From assembly GCA_945890485.1 (NCBI GenBank), contig CAMDCN010000009.1, positions 124,001 to 188,000 of the forward strand: DNA of 64,000 nt, written 5' to 3'. The stretch comes from Candidatus Sulfopaludibacter sp. SbA3 (lineage in GTDB: Bacteria > Acidobacteriota > Terriglobia > Bryobacterales > Bryobacteraceae). This document shows, piece after piece, positions 46,774 to 57,775 of the stretch (positions are counted from its first letter, which is position 1; each line of letters starts with the position of its first letter). The notes beneath the pieces are model-generated. The model saw only the letters and a list, made by a program, of their open reading frames with translations, did not search any database and had not been told where the DNA came from. A program made the position numbers and the translations under genes.

Positions 46774-47214
46774 ATGAAACTGTTTACCGTGTTTGCCGCA
46801 CTCACGATGACCGCCGGCTTGGCTGCCGCCGCTGAGAAGACCATGATGCATTGCTTCGCGTTCACGCCCATCGAAACGGCGACCGAAGCCGAGTGGAAAG
46901 CGTTCTACGCCGCCACGGATGCGTTGCCCAAGAACATTCCCGCCATCAAGATGGTGTGGGCCGGCAAGCTCCGGGCTCCGCTCGCCCAGTTCAGTGTCGA
47001 CGCTGAAGCTCGCAAGAAGCTGACCGGCGGAGAGAAAGACGTTGCGGCGAAAGCCAATCGCGTCGTCCGCGCCTATGGCGCCTGCTTCGCCATGGAAGGC
47101 GGCCCTGAAGCCCTGAAGGCGTACACCGCCAATCCGTATCACAAGGTTTGGATGGCTGCCTACGAGAAGGTCCGCGTCGCGGGCACCACCACCTACGACA
47201 TCCTCCCTCAGTAA
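46774..47214 (+). CDS. Secreted Dabb-like (stress-responsive A/B barrel) protein
   Basis: A 146-residue protein with a signal peptide (MKLFTVFAALTMTAGLAAA) and a ferredoxin-like alpha/beta barrel: MMHCFAFTPIETATEAEWKA, PAIKMVWAGKLR, YGACFAMEGGPEALKAYTAN, PYHKVWMAAY. These are marks of the Dabb family, whose members dimerise and have no common function. A GAGGAG Shine-Dalgarno precedes the ATG. It begins 44 bases after the sulfatase on the same strand. Confidence 0.82.
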   Translation: MKLFTVFAALTMTAGLAAAAEKTMMHCFAFTPIETATEAEWKAFYAATDALPKNIPAIKMVWAGKLRAPLAQFSVDAEARKKLTGGEKDVAAKANRVVRAYGACFAMEGGPEALKAYTANPYHKVWMAAYEKVRVAGTTTYDILPQ

Positions 47215-47984
47215 CGTTCGCGCCGCAACTGTTCTACGGACACCCCGGCCTTCGGCGGTGTCCGTAGGCGGTCGGCTTCCGCCCGCAACCGCCTCGCCAG
47301 TTTCTTCTCTCCCACCTTCTCCGCCCGCGCCTCCAACACCATCCGCCGCAAGTACACACTGCCCGCGCCGTTCCGTTCGAGCAGCTCCTGCGCCTGTTCG
47401 AGCCACACCCTTGCGCGCTCCGGCGAGACTAGCATAGAGGCCTGCCACAGGCCCGTCGCGTGCGAAAGCGGATCCGCCTCGAGCAGTGGCAGTGCCGCTT
47501 CCATCTCTGAAAGCGCCTCCACTTTGCGTCCCTGCTGCGCCCATACTGTCGCGCGGTTAAATTGCGTGCGGGCGTACTCATAGCCTCCCGGCCGCAGCTT
47601 GCTGAGCGATTCGACATAGGCCGCTTCGGCTTCCTGATGCCGTTGTAAGCCCTGCAGGATGATTCCCGCGCCGTTCAATAGTTCCCCCGTCCGGTGGAAT
47701 GCGAGTGCCCGCTCGCATTCCACCCACGCCCGAGAATACTCCTGCTGTTCTACGTACAGCGCGGCCAGGTTGCCATGCAACACGGCCTCGTCCGCTGGAT
47801 CTCGTTCCTCTGGCCGCAACTGCGCCCACACGCGCAGGGCATACCGCAACCGGCTCTCCGCCACAGCGTACTCGCCGGCCACCTGCGCTTGTAGCGCTTG
47901 GGTATTGGCTTCAATGAGTCGCGTACGGTCTACGGTCTGCGCTCCCAGAGTCGAAATCAGAACAAAGGCAAGAGTCATCCTCAT
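47208..47984 (-). CDS. Secreted TPR protein
   Basis: A 258-residue exported protein (signal MRMTLAFVLISTLGA; a second ATG at codon 3 is equally possible) with about five tetratricopeptide-type helical hairpins: NTQALQAQVAGEYAVAESRL, AVLHGNLAALYVEQQEYSRA, GIILQGLQRHQEAEAAYVES, QFNRATVWAQQGRKVEALSE. TPRs mediate protein contacts; nothing catalytic is visible. The last 7 bases overlap the convergent Dabb gene. Confidence 0.75.
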   Translation of the reverse strand: MRMTLAFVLISTLGAQTVDRTRLIEANTQALQAQVAGEYAVAESRLRYALRVWAQLRPEERDPADEAVLHGNLAALYVEQQEYSRAWVECERALAFHRTGELLNGAGIILQGLQRHQEAEAAYVESLSKLRPGGYEYARTQFNRATVWAQQGRKVEALSEMEAALPLLEADPLSHATGLWQASMLVSPERARVWLEQAQELLERNGAGSVYLRRMVLEARAEKVGEKKLARRLRAEADRLRTPPKAGVSVEQLRRERY

Positions 47985-48045
47985 GCCCAGAGTTTGGAGC
48001 GACGCAACGGGGAAAGCGATTTCTCGATCTCGCTAACCAATTGAT

Positions 48046-48060
48046 AATAATAGTATTATT
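48046..48060. repeat. AT-rich palindrome in intergenic region
   Basis: AATAATAGTATTATT is a perfect 7-bp inverted repeat around one central G. It stands out as an AT-rich island in a GC-rich sequence, 61 bases from the TPR start and 125 bases before the Spy-like gene. It could be a repressor site or a promoter spacer. The rest of the 200-base gap (47985-48185) shows nothing else I can name. Confidence 0.4.
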
Positions 48061-48185
48061 TTGTTGCACCTCCCGTTACCGCCGATTCTCCGTCCGGCTT
48101 AACAATCCTTAAACAACTTCTGCGCGGCATCTGCGTTTATCACTACAGAGGCACTTACCGCCTAGATCATTTGAGAGGATCTCCC

Positions 48186-48704
48186 ATGAAAATGCTATCT
48201 CTGTTGATTCCAGCATTCACCGCGGCCGTCGCCTTCGCACAGCCCCCGGTAAATGAACTCAAGACTTTCCTAAACCTGACCGACGCCCAGGTCACCTCGA
48301 TCCAGCAATCGAACCGCTCCTCGATGCAGGCAAATCGCGAACTGGCCGAAAAGATGCGGGCCAATCGTCAGAACATGAAGGCGCTTCTCGACCAGGGAAA
48401 CCCGGACGCCACGGCCGTGGGCCGCTTGGTGCTGGAAGGTCAAGCCTACGCCAAGCAAATTGCTGAGAGCCGGGCCAAATCCCGCGAAACCGCACTGACG
48501 TTCCTGTCGGCCGAGCAAAAGACCAAGCTGAAGACGCTCGAAGAGGCCATGCAACTTCGGGAAGAGATCGGCGCGGCCCAGCGGCTTAACCTAATCTCCG
48601 GACCCGCTGCGGGCCCCGGCGGCCCCGGCGCGATGGGTATGCGGGGTCGGATGGGTCCCGGTGGCCGGATGGGCGCTGGCCGGCCCGGTCCGCACGGCCG
48701 CTAA
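48186..48704 (+). CDS. Spy/CpxP-like periplasmic protein with Gly/Arg-rich tail
   Basis: A 172-residue exported protein (signal MKMLSLLIPAFTAAVAFA). The body is helical: FLNLTDAQVTSIQQSN, SSMQANRELAEKMRANRQNM, ALTFLSAEQKTKLKTLEEAM, the LTxxQ/LxxEQ pattern of Spy/CpxP-type chaperones and heavy-metal sensors. The C-terminus (about 140-172) is Gly/Met/Arg/Pro-rich low complexity. A role as periplasmic chaperone or metal sensor is suggested by fold only. Confidence 0.7.
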   Translation: MKMLSLLIPAFTAAVAFAQPPVNELKTFLNLTDAQVTSIQQSNRSSMQANRELAEKMRANRQNMKALLDQGNPDATAVGRLVLEGQAYAKQIAESRAKSRETALTFLSAEQKTKLKTLEEAMQLREEIGAAQRLNLISGPAAGPGGPGAMGMRGRMGPGGRMGAGRPGPHGR

Positions 48705-48713
48705 CTTCGTGGC

Positions 48714-48748
48714 ATCCGCCAGCCCGGAAACCCTCCGGGTTGGCGGAT
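48714..48748 (+). terminator. Hairpin between the Spy-like and DUF1080 genes
   Basis: Arms 48714-48727 and 48735-48748 pair over 14 bp with one G-T wobble and a 7-base loop, giving a stable stem. It lies right after the Spy-like stop. No T-run follows, so it is a weak or factor-dependent terminator, or an mRNA-processing hairpin; it also overlaps the GATAAT box used by the next gene. Confidence 0.45.
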
Positions 48749-48761
48749 AATGCGAAGTGAC

Positions 48762-49880
48762 ATGCTCACTCGCCGCCACCTCTTTGCTCTCGCCGCCACA
48801 CCGCTACTGGCGCAAGACGAATCCGGTTTTACCCCTCTATTTGATGGCCGCTCCCTCAGCGGCTGGGAGGTGAAGGAAGGTCCTGAATCCGCCTTCGCCG
48901 TCGATGACGGTTCCATTCTTGTCACCGAGGCCGCCAATTCCCCTACCTGGCTCGCCACCACCAAAACCTACGAAAACTTTGACCTCCGCGTGGACTTCTT
49001 CGTCCGCGGCTGGATCGATTCCGGCATCTACCTCCGTGCGCCCGAACACGGACCCGCCATCGATTGCGGACTCTGCATCAAGATCTTCCACAAAGAAGAA
49101 AATCCGCCCAAGCCCGAGTCGATGGGCTCCATTTTTCCGCATGTCGCTCCCAAGCTGACCAACGTGAAAAGCAAAGGCGAATGGAACTCCATGCGCATCC
49201 TGCTGAACGGTCCCCGCCTGCAAGTCTGGACCAACGGCGCTATGGTGCAGGATGTAAATCTCAACGACCATCCCGATTTGAAGTATCGCCTGACCTCAGG
49301 CCGCATTGGGCTGCAGTCGCTCAGCTACCCCATCCGCTTCCGCAACCTCCGGATCAAGGAACTGCCGGGCGCGACCCAGTGGCAATCGCTCTACAGCGCT
49401 CCGGCCGACTTCGAGAAGAACTGGTTTGTGGAAGAAGGAAAAGCGAAGTGGTTGACGCTCGGCCCCATCTTCCGCACGGACTTCAACGGTCACCTGGCTT
49501 CGAAGACGAAGTACAAGGACTTTGTCTTTGAAACCTACATCCGGGCGCGGAAGCATTCGAATGGCGGCATCTTCTTCCGCTCCGAGGGCTCCGGCCAGAA
49601 GCCCCATTACGAGATCCAAATCCACGACGTGGAGGGCGCCGTCTACCCCACGGGCTCTCTCTACGGCATCCAGCGGGCGAAGTATCCGCGGCTGGTGCCG
49701 GAGCAGTGGTTCCTCTTCCAGTTGTTCGTGAAGGGTCCGCATTGCGTCATCCGCATCAATGGGGAGAACGTGGTCGACTACAACAAGCTGGATCGTCTCG
49801 AAGCGGGCCACGTCCTTCTGCAGGCGCACCAGAGCGCGAGTTGGATCGAATACAAGCAGATCCGGATTCGGGAGACCTAG
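48762..49880 (+). CDS. DUF1080 (3-keto-disaccharide hydrolase-type) protein, two domains
   Basis: A 372-residue exported protein (LTRRHLFALAATPLLAQ, twin-arginine-like). Two DUF1080 jelly-roll units are visible: residues about 22-200 (FTPLFDGRSLSGWEVKEGPE, FDLRVDFFVRGWIDSGIYLR) and about 205-370 (KWLTLGPIFRTDFNGHLASK, HSNGGIFFRSEGSG, HYEIQIHDVEGA). Members were described as 3-keto-glycoside hydrolases in Bacteroidota and Planctomycetes. ATG 48762 is preferred to 48750, which would put the hairpin against the start. The KBL gene follows 3 bases later, suggesting one transcript. Confidence 0.82.
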   Translation: MLTRRHLFALAATPLLAQDESGFTPLFDGRSLSGWEVKEGPESAFAVDDGSILVTEAANSPTWLATTKTYENFDLRVDFFVRGWIDSGIYLRAPEHGPAIDCGLCIKIFHKEENPPKPESMGSIFPHVAPKLTNVKSKGEWNSMRILLNGPRLQVWTNGAMVQDVNLNDHPDLKYRLTSGRIGLQSLSYPIRFRNLRIKELPGATQWQSLYSAPADFEKNWFVEEGKAKWLTLGPIFRTDFNGHLASKTKYKDFVFETYIRARKHSNGGIFFRSEGSGQKPHYEIQIHDVEGAVYPTGSLYGIQRAKYPRLVPEQWFLFQLFVKGPHCVIRINGENVVDYNKLDRLEAGHVLLQAHQSASWIEYKQIRIRET

Positions 49881-49883
49881 CCG

Positions 49884-51073
<1,190 letters not shown>

Positions 51074-51077
<4 letters not shown>

Positions 51078-54000
51078 CGGACCGCTACCGTGACGTCGGG
51101 CGAACTGCTGGCTCGCCCGATCGTCACCACCACCGGGGCATTGCCGGGTTCGATGCCCTCGGGCACTTTCACATTGATTTGGAACACTCCGGCCACCAAG
51201 CCCGGAGCCGCCCCACCGTAGAGCACCTCGGCGTCCTTGCCGCCGATGCGCACAGTGATGGGTTCCTTCGGTTTCGGGAACGTCGCCGCATTGATGGTTC
51301 CGTCCGCTACGGCCGGTTCCACCGCCCCTTCGCCGGTGCCGAACAGGACCACGATGTCGCCTGCCTGCGCTGCGTTGGTCGCCGTGTTCAGGCTGCCGTC
51401 CTGATTGAGAATTGCGCCGGGACCCTTGCCGGAGCTGTTCGCGGTGAATAGGCCCGGCGCCGTGGCGGTAACCGGAAGGGTGATCGCATTCGAGCGGACG
51501 CCACGGAACTCCACCTGCATTTGCGTTGTCGTTCCGGTAACGGCGTAGGGTACGATCGCGCTCACCTGCGTTGCTGAAACGTAGATTAACGGTGCTGGGA
51601 CGCCGCCGAACAGCACTCGCGTTTCAGCGACCGTTGTGGCCACCGCGCCGTTGGCAGTCAGTTGGGCACCCGTTAATTGACCCGGGCCGATGCCGGCGCC
51701 AAAGATGGTGACGAGTTGGCCTGGGGCGATGCCGCCGCCGGTAAAGCTGGCCGCGCTTACCACTCCGTTGTTCGGAACCGTACCGCCGGCCGCGCCGAGC
51801 GTCAATGTGACCGCGACGGTGCTGCGGGTGTTGAGCCGGGTATTGGTCACCGTCACCGTGCCGCTGTAGCTGCCGGTGTTGAGGGCTCCCGGCGCGACAG
51901 AGACGTCGATGGTGGCCGCGCCGGTGCCGGAGCGAGGTGTGGCGTTCAGCCAGGTGCCGCCGGTGGCAGTGGCGGTTTCAATCGTCCAGGTCGGCGTGCC
52001 GGAGGTGACCCGAATGGCGAAATTCTGCGCCGGGATCGACGCGGCTCCCGGGGTGCCCGTGAAGGTGAGCTGGTTGGTGGACAACGTGAACGGTACGGCG
52101 GCCGGCGAACTGTCGATGACGGCTAGGAACGCGTCGGTATTGCCGCCGCCCGTAGTCCTCTGCAAAGCGTTCGTCGAAACGGGGAAGTTTACGGAAGCGC
52201 TTTCGCCAGCCAGATAGACAACGCCTTGATTATTGACGGCGATTCCATAGGCGGCGTCGGTCGAGCTGCCGCCGAGATAGGTTGACTGCAAGATCGTATC
52301 GCCCGCCGGGTTCACCCGCAGCAGAAACACATCGTCCGCCCCGCCGCTGGCGGTCTGCAGAGGGTCAACGACGCGGAGATTGGACGACGCCGTACGGCCG
52401 GTGATGAACCACGAGCCATCCGGTCCAAGCGCCGTGGCATAGGCGACCTCGCCGCGGGTGCCGCCGAAGTAGGAGCTGTAGAGCAGAGCATCGCCTCGGG
52501 GACCAACCTTGATCAGAAACGCGTCGCTCGGGCCGCTCAGATCGCGTTGCAGGGCCCCATTCGTTAACTGCAACCCGGTGGACCCGGTATCGCCCACGAC
52601 ATAGGCGTTGCCGTCGCGATCCACCGTGATCGCCCGGCCGATGTCGTCGCCGCTGCCGCCGAAGAAGGTGGAATAAACGAGTGCGGTCCCGGTCGGATTC
52701 AGCTTGGCTACGAAGGCATCCATCGGGAGCTGCGTGCCGCCCCGGTTAGTGGATTGAAAACTGCTTACCACGGGGAAGTCCGTCGAGGACGAGTTGCCGG
52801 TAATGTAGGCGGCTCCGGTGCTGTCTACGGTGATGCCGTTCACGGTGTCGCCAGTTCTGCCGCCAATGTAGGTGGAATACGACGTCACCGTGGCGTCACG
52901 ATTGAACTTGGTCACAAAGCCATTGATAAATCCCCGGTTGGAGGTCTGGAAGCCTCCTTGTCCAGTGGGGAAGTTGTCGGAGATGGCGTACCCGGCGATG
53001 TAGAAGTTGCCGTTGCTGTCGAGAGCGATGGCACGGGCTTCGTCGTCGTAGTTTCCGCCCCAGTAGGAGGAAAAGAGCAGAGCGCTGCCCGCTGGGTTCA
53101 AGCGGCCAAAGATAGCGTCGGAGCCCTCGGGCGCTCCGCCACGGCTCGCCGGCTGCCGGGCATTGACGACAGGGTAGTCGGCGGATGTGGATCCGCCGGC
53201 GAAATATACACTTCCCTGCGGGTCTACGGCGATGGATTCAATCGTGTCCCGGTCCGCGCCGCCAAAGATGGTCGAATAGACGAGCGCACCCTGGGCGTTA
53301 ATTTTCGTAATGAAGCAGTCGTAATTGCCCTTGTTGTCTTTCTGAAACGCTGACGCGCCAAGCGGAAAATTGGGGGAGAGCGTTGATCCGGCGATGTACA
53401 TACTGCCCGCCGCGTCGATGGCCAATGCGTAAGTCAACTCCGTTCGGTTTCCGCCGAGATAGCTGCCATACGTCAGCACAGGGTCGATGACCAGCGGTAG
53501 GCGGCGATCATATGCTCCCAACGAAAAACGAACCACGCCGTCCTGGAGTTCGTACCTGGCTTCGACCGGTAGGCGTTGGCCACCGACCGTCTGATACGCC
53601 ACCGGGGCCGCCTGGACGGCCACGCCCGCGGCGGTTCGCCAGTGCAGTTCGCCGCGCTCATTCAAAGACAATGCGCCGTCTCCACTCCAACGAAGCCGGA
53701 TGTTTTTCGGATCGCCTCCCGGCCGAACCTCGAAATCGTATTCCAATTGCTCGCTTCTTGCGTGAAAAAGCAGGTCAACACCGTCATATAACTGGGGGTA
53801 TCGAACCGCGGAATAAGTGGAAACACCGGATATCCAACGGTCGGCCTGCTTGCCGTGCATCAGGTTGACCTGCCCTGGCAGGCGCTGTTCGCCGATCGGT
53901 TCCACGTTCCGCCTGGCGCCGGGGAAGGTAAGTTCATACCTTGCGCTCTGTGTCCCGTTTTGAATCAGCCCATGCACCTTTCCTGGGGAAAACCCTAATG

Positions 54001-54160
54001 TTGCTCCCTCGGCGCGCTGCAAATAGCGGATGGGGGCCGGAGCCTGTCCGCGATTCTGCTCAAAGTAGACGGGCCGTTGTTGCAACGTCCGGGAGGGAGC
54101 GGCCACCTGAGCGACAGCGATGCCACAAAACGTAAGAAAAATTGACAGGTTAAGGCGCAT
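51074..54160 (-). CDS. SBBP-repeat surface protein with BACON-like and Solibacter C-terminal domains
   Basis: A 1028-residue exported protein (signal MRLNLSIFLTFCGIAVA). Residues about 30-225 are the N-terminal domain usually found with SBBP proteins (FEQNRGQAPAPIRYLQRAEG); about 230-680 carry about seven SBBP beta-propeller repeats with recurring YSTFFGGSGDDIGRAITVDR and AYVVGDTGSTG signatures; about 690-790 are a BACON/Ig-like unit; and 795-1028 match the Solibacter-type C-terminal domain (NGVVSAASFTGGGIAPGQLV, LIYVSATQVSAIVPYAV, LFGTGEGAVEP). Probably cell-surface or extracellular, binding carbohydrate or protein. Strongly lineage-typical. Confidence 0.85.
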
Positions 54161-54313
54161 GAGTAATTGAAATAGGGTAGCTATTCTGCGGACGGAAAAC
54201 TGAATTAAGGAAATGTTGGGAGTTTAACAGCGAAAAAAGCGCCGGGCAAGTAACAATTTCATGAATTCAGCGGATGCCTAAAGGTTTTCAGGTTTTCGCC
54301 CGATAGGAACCAC

Positions 54314-55207
54314 ATGCCAGAGGACTATCTGCGCCCCCGCCTCGAGGCGCTCCGAAGCTACCAAAACCCGGACGGCGGCTGGGGGTATTTCCCTGGGAAG
54401 CGATCTTGGCTGGAACCTACCGCCTACGCCCTGCTCGCTCTGTATGCAGAGGCCGAAACCCCGGCTTGGCAAAAAGGTTGGCGCCTCCTCCGTTCCTGGC
54501 AGCGGGAGGATGGCGCCTGGCAGCCCAACGGGCACGTTCCCGAAGCCCATTGGTCAACCGCGCTGGCCGTCACTCTCCATTGCGTGCATGGGGTTCATGA
54601 CGCGGCATTTCAGAATGGTGTCTCCTGGCTGCTCAACTTGTCCGGTGCGGAATCCCGCCTTTTCGTCCGGCTGCTTTCGATGGTCACCGCATCGCCAACG
54701 GGCCACGATCCCTCGTTCCGCGGATGGCCTTGGCGCCCCGATGCGACAGCTTGGATTGAGCCCACTGCGCATACGCTCGTTGCGCTGAAACGAGCTGCGC
54801 CGCAAGTGCGAGACGCCGAACTGTCGCGACGGATCGTCCTGGGCGAAGGAATGATTTTGCGGCGCCGCTGCAGCGACGGTGGTTGGAATTATGGGTCGAA
54901 AGCTGCGTTGGGCATCGACTTGCCGTCTTACCCGGAAACGACAGCGCTCGCGCTTCTCGGCCTCCAGGGCAACCGGGAGGCGGATCTTGCGCCCGCCTTG
55001 CGCCACGCATTCCACCTTTGGCAGGATAGCCGGTCCAGATGGTCGCGGGCCTGGCTTGCCATCAGTTTGCGTGCGTTTGGGACCAATGTGCCGGCCGAGT
55101 CGCCGGAACAGCCGGTCGTCAGGGATTTAATCTTGAACTCGCTCGAAGTCCTCGCGGCGCCGGATGGTGGATTCCGCCACTTCCGGCCAGAGGGGGCTGT
55201 ATCGTGA
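54314..55207 (+). CDS. Terpenoid-cyclase-fold (alpha-toroid) protein
   Basis: A 297-residue protein with repeated toroid helices and QW-like motifs: SYQNPDGGWGYFPGKRSWLE, PTAYALLALYAEA, SWQREDGAWQPNGH, WIEPTAHTLVALKRA, RRRCSDGGWNYGSKAALGID, YPETTALALLGLQG. Squalene-hopene cyclases and prenyltransferase subunits share this fold, but the catalytic DxDD of the cyclases is not visible, and it is about half their length. It lacks a signal peptide. Its stop overlaps the DUF362 GTG start (GTGA), so the two are coupled. The 153-base upstream gap holds no further gene. Confidence 0.75.
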   Translation: MPEDYLRPRLEALRSYQNPDGGWGYFPGKRSWLEPTAYALLALYAEAETPAWQKGWRLLRSWQREDGAWQPNGHVPEAHWSTALAVTLHCVHGVHDAAFQNGVSWLLNLSGAESRLFVRLLSMVTASPTGHDPSFRGWPWRPDATAWIEPTAHTLVALKRAAPQVRDAELSRRIVLGEGMILRRRCSDGGWNYGSKAALGIDLPSYPETTALALLGLQGNREADLAPALRHAFHLWQDSRSRWSRAWLAISLRAFGTNVPAESPEQPVVRDLILNSLEVLAAPDGGFRHFRPEGAVS

Positions 55208-56175
55208 AGCCTTGCCTCTCCCGGCGTGCCCTGCTTCCGGCCATGGCCGGCGGGATGGCTTCGTGCCAACGAAGCGAACGGACGGCATTTGCCGGCAACT
55301 CCCCCGTCGCCGTTCTCAAGGCGAAGAGCTACCAGCAGGATCTGACCGCGACCATCCTTGAGGGGATCCGTCTCTGCGGGGTGGCGGTTAAAGATAAGCG
55401 CGTCCTACTAAAACCCAATCTTGTAGAGTTCGACGCCTCCACGGCCATCAACACCGATGTCGCTGTCGTCGCGGCCGCTCTCGAAGCATTCCGATCGCTG
55501 GGGGCGGCCTCCGTGACGATTGCCGAGGGGCCAGGTCACCGCCGCGATACGCTGGGCATAGCCGATGAGGCCGGATATTGGAAGGGCGTTCGGAATTTTG
55601 AAGAGCAGTTTGTGGATTTGAACCGGGACGACGTCAGTCCCGTAAAGAACTTCGCAGGCATGAGTCAATTCTTCTTGCCCAACACGGCGCTCGCCGCCGA
55701 TCTCATCGTGTCGATGCCCAAGATGAAAACCCATCATTGGGCCGGGGCGACCTTGTCGATGAAGAACTTCTTTGGGCTTGTGCCCGGCGCCGTCTATGGC
55801 TGGCCCAAGAACACACTCCACTATCTCGGAATCGACAACTCCATCGTCGCGTTGAACCGCCAGTTCCGGCGGACGTTCGCCATCGTTGACGGCATCGTCG
55901 GCATGGAGGGGAACGGCCCGATCCAAGGCAAGGCGAAGGATGTCGGGCTTCTCGTGTTTGGCGAGGATTTGGTGGCGGTTGACTCTACCTGTTGCCGAAT
56001 CATGGGTATTGATCCGGCCAAAATCGGGTACCTCCAGCAGGCCGCCGATCTGGGCGCCGTGGATCCGCGGCAAATTCACCAGCGAGGCGAGAACCCGCTC
56101 TCCGTGCGAAACGATTTTGCGCTGATTTCAGAATTCGCCGCCGTTCGCCTGGATTCCACCGGGAGAAATGGCTAG
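55204..56175 (+). CDS. DUF362-domain protein, probable lipoprotein
   Basis: A 323-residue DUF362 protein with GTG start overlapping the previous stop. The N-terminus (SRRALLPAMAGGMASCQRSE) looks like a twin-arginine signal with a lipobox cysteine, so it is likely membrane-anchored outside the cytoplasm. DUF362 motifs are VLLKPNLVEFDAS, LIVSMPKMKTHHWAGATLSM, KNFFGLVPGAVYGWPKN and DGIVGMEGNGPIQGKAKDVG; no iron-sulfur CxxC sets are present. DUF362 proteins have no firm biochemical role. The link with the toroid protein is conserved in gene order here only. Confidence 0.8.
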   Translation: MKPCLSRRALLPAMAGGMASCQRSERTAFAGNSPVAVLKAKSYQQDLTATILEGIRLCGVAVKDKRVLLKPNLVEFDASTAINTDVAVVAAALEAFRSLGAASVTIAEGPGHRRDTLGIADEAGYWKGVRNFEEQFVDLNRDDVSPVKNFAGMSQFFLPNTALAADLIVSMPKMKTHHWAGATLSMKNFFGLVPGAVYGWPKNTLHYLGIDNSIVALNRQFRRTFAIVDGIVGMEGNGPIQGKAKDVGLLVFGEDLVAVDSTCCRIMGIDPAKIGYLQQAADLGAVDPRQIHQRGENPLSVRNDFALISEFAAVRLDSTGRNG

Positions 56176-56200
56176 GCACGCACTGCCTCAAATGCGGTAA

Positions 56201-57775
56201 TTGGGTATCATAATTCGTAGGTCTTTAAACGAGGGGTTGCCACATTTGGTAGAGAAAGCGGGGGCTGAGTTCGAGCGGGATTCGAGTAAACAATCGCCGG
56301 TCATAATTCTTGGCGCAGGGCCCGCCGGACTGACTGCTGGCTATGAGCTCAATCGAGCCAACATCCCATCCGTGATCCTTGAAAAGGACAGCGTCGTCGG
56401 GGGAATCTCCCGGACCGCCGAGTACAAGGGGTACCTTTTCGATATCGGGGGCCACCGCTTTTTCACCAAGGTCGGGGTCGTCGAAAAGATGTGGCATGAG
56501 GTGCTTGGCGGAGACTTCATTTCGCGCCCTCGCCTGTCGCGCATTTTCTACAAACGCAAGTTCTTTAGCTATCCCCTGGAGCCCCGGAATGCCCTCTCCG
56601 GACTGGGCCTGTTCGAAACGGCCCGCTGTGGCTTCAGCTACCTCTGGGCTCAGATGTTCCCGCAGAAGCCCGAAGAGGATTTCGAAACCTGGATCTCCAA
56701 CCGGTTCGGACGCCGGCTATTCAAAGTCTTTTTCGAATCCTACACGGAGAAAGTGTGGGGAATGAGCTGCAAAAACATACGGGCCGAATGGGCTGCCCAG
56801 CGAATCAAGGGCCTCTCGCTCTACTCCGCGGTGAAAAATGCAGTCTTCCCGCCCAAAAACCAGAAGAAGGGGGCTGTGATCAAGACCTTGATCCACGAAT
56901 TCCAGTACCCTCGCAAGGGGCCTGGGATGATGTGGCAGCGGACGCGAGAGATCCTCGAGGCCGCGGACTCCAAAGTGGTGATGAACGCCTCGGTGGACCG
57001 GGTTTTCTGGGAGCCGGGACGAGTTCTTGCGGTCGAAGCCGGCGGGACTCGTTACGAAGGAGCCCATTTTGTGAGCTCACTTCCCATTCGGGAATTGATT
57101 CAGAAGCTCGATCCGCCCCCTTCCCCGCGACTCCTTGCGGCGGCGAACGACTTCAACTATCGGGACTTCTTAACCGTCGCGCTCATCATTCGGGGTACGA
57201 ACCTGTTCCCTGACAACTGGATCTATATCCATGAACCGGGCGTCAAAGTGGGTCGTATCCAGAATTTTGGCAATTGGAGTCCGGAGATGATTCCGGAGCC
57301 GGATCGCTCCTGCCTCGGGCTGGAATACTTCTGTTTTGAAGGCGATGGCTTGTGGAGCATGACCGACGCCGAGTTGGTCGAACTGGGCCGGGTCGAAGTC
57401 GCTAAGTTGGGTCTCGTGAAAGCTGAGGATGTACTCGACGGCTGCGTCGTGCGGATGCCGAAGGCTTATCCGGTCTATGACTCGGTCTACAAGCGCGGCA
57501 TCGACGCTGTCCAGGAGTTCCTGGCGGAAGTTCCCAATCTCCAACTGGTGGGCCGGAACGGGATGCACCGCTACAACAACCAGGACCACTCCATGTTGAC
57601 GGCGATGCTCGCCGCGCGAAACATAATCAGCGACCTGAAGGGAAGCGGTCCCCGTTACGAATTGTGGCGTGTGAATGTCGACGAAGAGTACCACGAAGGC
57701 GGGGCGATGCAGGAAGAAGACGAGCTGCGAAAGCTGGAACAGACCCAGCCGCTGGTCCCTACCTCTCTCCGCTAG
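56201..57775 (+). CDS. FAD-dependent oxidoreductase/UDP-galactopyranose mutase-like protein
   Basis: A 524-residue flavoprotein with a Rossmann FAD site (VIILGAGPAGLTAGYELNRA, then GGISRTAEYKGYLFDIGGHR), an RFGRRLFKVFFESYTEKVWG segment and a C-terminal FAD motif (LVGRNGMHRYNNQDHSMLTA). The GGHRFFTK pattern is typical of the family that neighbours polysaccharide genes and includes GLF-like and protoporphyrinogen-oxidase-like enzymes. The start is uncertain: TTG 56201 has no Shine-Dalgarno, whereas TTG 56246 follows a GAGGGG at 56231-56236; both keep the FAD motif. It shares CTAG with the convergent phosphatase stop. Confidence 0.8.
   Translation: MGIIIRRSLNEGLPHLVEKAGAEFERDSSKQSPVIILGAGPAGLTAGYELNRANIPSVILEKDSVVGGISRTAEYKGYLFDIGGHRFFTKVGVVEKMWHEVLGGDFISRPRLSRIFYKRKFFSYPLEPRNALSGLGLFETARCGFSYLWAQMFPQKPEEDFETWISNRFGRRLFKVFFESYTEKVWGMSCKNIRAEWAAQRIKGLSLYSAVKNAVFPPKNQKKGAVIKTLIHEFQYPRKGPGMMWQRTREILEAADSKVVMNASVDRVFWEPGRVLAVEAGGTRYEGAHFVSSLPIRELIQKLDPPPSPRLLAAANDFNYRDFLTVALIIRGTNLFPDNWIYIHEPGVKVGRIQNFGNWSPEMIPEPDRSCLGLEYFCFEGDGLWSMTDAELVELGRVEVAKLGLVKAEDVLDGCVVRMPKAYPVYDSVYKRGIDAVQEFLAEVPNLQLVGRNGMHRYNNQDHSMLTAMLAARNIISDLKGSGPRYELWRVNVDEEYHEGGAMQEEDELRKLEQTQPLVPTSLR

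Noticed and set aside
47985-48185. Possible small RNA or tRNA in the 200-base gap
   Set aside because: No cloverleaf, no T-run after a stem, and only the AT-rich palindrome was found.
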